Source: Tagaea sp965279565 (GTDB lineage Bacteria; Pseudomonadota; Alphaproteobacteria; CACIAM-22H2). From it: 64,000 nucleotides of DNA. Position 1 is the stretch's first letter; each line of letters opens with the position of its first letter. Positions 63,403-64,000 of the stretch are shown piece after piece. Location: assembly GCA_965279565.1 (NCBI GenBank), contig OZ257249.1:1178001-1242000 (forward strand), in the 5' to 3' direction. Both the position numbers and the translations under genes were made by a program. The notes under the pieces are model-generated. The model was not told the DNA's origin. It saw only the letters and a list, made by a program, of their open reading frames with translations, and did not search any database.

Positions 63403-64000
63403 CTACTTCTCGGCCATCGCGAAGACTTCGCCGGTCTCGCCTTCCTTCAGGCGGTCGAGATGGTATTCGGCGAGCGCGTCGTCCGGGTAGCGCCTGCACA
63501 GATCCTCGAACGCGGCGAGGGCGGCCGGGTCCTTCGCCTTCATCAGTTCGAACGCGGCGAGATAGAGCTTCGTGTTCTCGTCGCCGGCGCGTTCGCCGGT
63601 CAGCGGTTCGTAGACATGGATGGGCTCGCTCTTGCCCTTGACGATCACGCCGCCGATCTTGCGGCACGGGATCTCGGGGCTCGCGTCGCGCGTCTGCTGC
63701 GTGATCAGGATGCGCGTGCCGAAATACTTGTTGAGGCCTTCGAGGCGCGCGGCCGTGTTCACCGCGTCGCCCAACGCTTTATACTCGTAACGGTCGAGCG
63801 AGCCGAAATTGCCGACGTTCGCCTCGGCCGTGTGCACGCCGATGCGCGTCATGCCCATGTCCACGCCCTTGACGCGCTCGCCCGCGCGGAACGTTTCCGA
63901 GAACGCGTCGATGTCGAGCGCCGCCTTCAACGCGAGCTTCGCGTGGTCGGGCTGCTCGCGGGGCGCGTTGAACATCGCGTAGATCGCGTCGCCGGTGAAC
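63403..64000 (-). CDS. Class III adenylate/guanylate cyclase, C-terminal part
   Basis: The gene starts beyond the window end; the visible C-terminal 198 codons carry the latter half of a class III cyclase catalytic domain. FTGDAIYAMFNAP contains the second metal aspartate, then VGVHTAEANVGNFGS-like RIGVHTAEANVGNFGSLDRYEYKALGDAVNTAARLEG with transition-state Asn and Arg. The adenine-contacting position reads RYEYKALG, where most adenylate cyclases have D and T. A C-terminal helical tail with a TPR-like ALAAFEDLCRRYPDDALAEYHLDRL follows. CHASE2-type N-termini are common in such proteins but cannot be seen here. Confidence 0.9.
   Translation of the reverse strand, partial: FTGDAIYAMFNAPREQPDHAKLALKAALDIDAFSETFRAGERVKGVDMGMTRIGVHTAEANVGNFGSLDRYEYKALGDAVNTAARLEGLNKYFGTRILITQQTRDASPEIPCRKIGGVIVKGKSEPIHVYEPLTGERAGDENTKLYLAAFELMKAKDPAALAAFEDLCRRYPDDALAEYHLDRLKEGETGEVFAMAEK

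Overview
The window is very GC-rich, densely packed chromosomal DNA with short gaps, many 1-4 bp overlaps and frequent GTG/TTG starts. Several families point to an alphaproteobacterium, probably Rhodospirillales-like: the TIGR02186/Alph_Pro_TM membrane protein, MmcB, PAS_5-type proteins, SapC, bactofilin, and the mutS/glnD/murJ/trpS and rbfA-truB-rpsO-pnp neighbourhoods. No phage, integrase, classical IS transposase, CRISPR array, tRNA or rRNA gene was found. The genus is not determinable from the sequence alone.

Layout. 1-9 kb: end of a glutathione S-transferase-like gene, a DUF2244 membrane protein, endonuclease III, a lipoprotein, bactofilin, an EI24-type membrane protein, a PfkB sugar/nucleoside kinase, the GTPase TypA, a PAS_5 protein, an AmpG-like permease and a GT9 glycosyltransferase. 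9-20 kb: an ADP-forming acyl-CoA synthetase/GNAT fusion, a nitronate monooxygenase-like flavoprotein, a glucosaminidase, a NifU-type Fe-S scaffold, a class III cyclase, and a cluster of a universal stress protein, a TIGR02186 protein and two TauE/SafE exporters. 20-34.5 kb: trpS, murJ, a small ORF, glnD, an accessory stretch, mutS and, divergently, malic enzyme. In many alphaproteobacteria these housekeeping genes are contiguous, so the accessory stretch between glnD and mutS looks inserted.

34.5-51 kb: a MoaD/ThiS-like protein paired with a cytosolic BNR-propeller protein, a PhoR-like kinase, a glycerophosphodiesterase, the rbfA-truB-rpsO-pnp translation/RNA-decay cluster, an AcuI-like reductase, a flippase-like membrane protein, a second class III cyclase, a BacA/SbmA-like ABC exporter, a second PAS_5 protein, and mmcB coupled to a 583-residue protein of unknown function. 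51-60 kb: a glyoxalase II-like hydrolase, two metabolic enzymes of the VOC and MBL folds, and a complete TRAP transporter (dctM, dctQ, dctP) divergent from an enolase-superfamily dehydratase/racemase, a plausible sugar-acid uptake and catabolism unit. 58-64 kb: an orphan peptide-type ABC binding protein, an aldo/keto reductase, an alpha/beta hydrolase, SapC, a DUF559 nuclease-like gene and the end of a third cyclase.

The most unusual feature is a family of three 124-bp palindromic elements at 58180, 62540 and 63025. Each consists of two REP-like hairpin arms around a small central hairpin. The two most similar copies lie in opposite orientation and bracket the DUF559 (Vsr/PD-(D/E)XK-like) gene, and the arms supply the stop codons of two genes. 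This could be a nuclease-linked REP system analogous to the RAYT/REP partnership. Other recurring patterns are five convergent gene pairs that end on one shared CTAG tetranucleotide, and three class III nucleotide cyclases.
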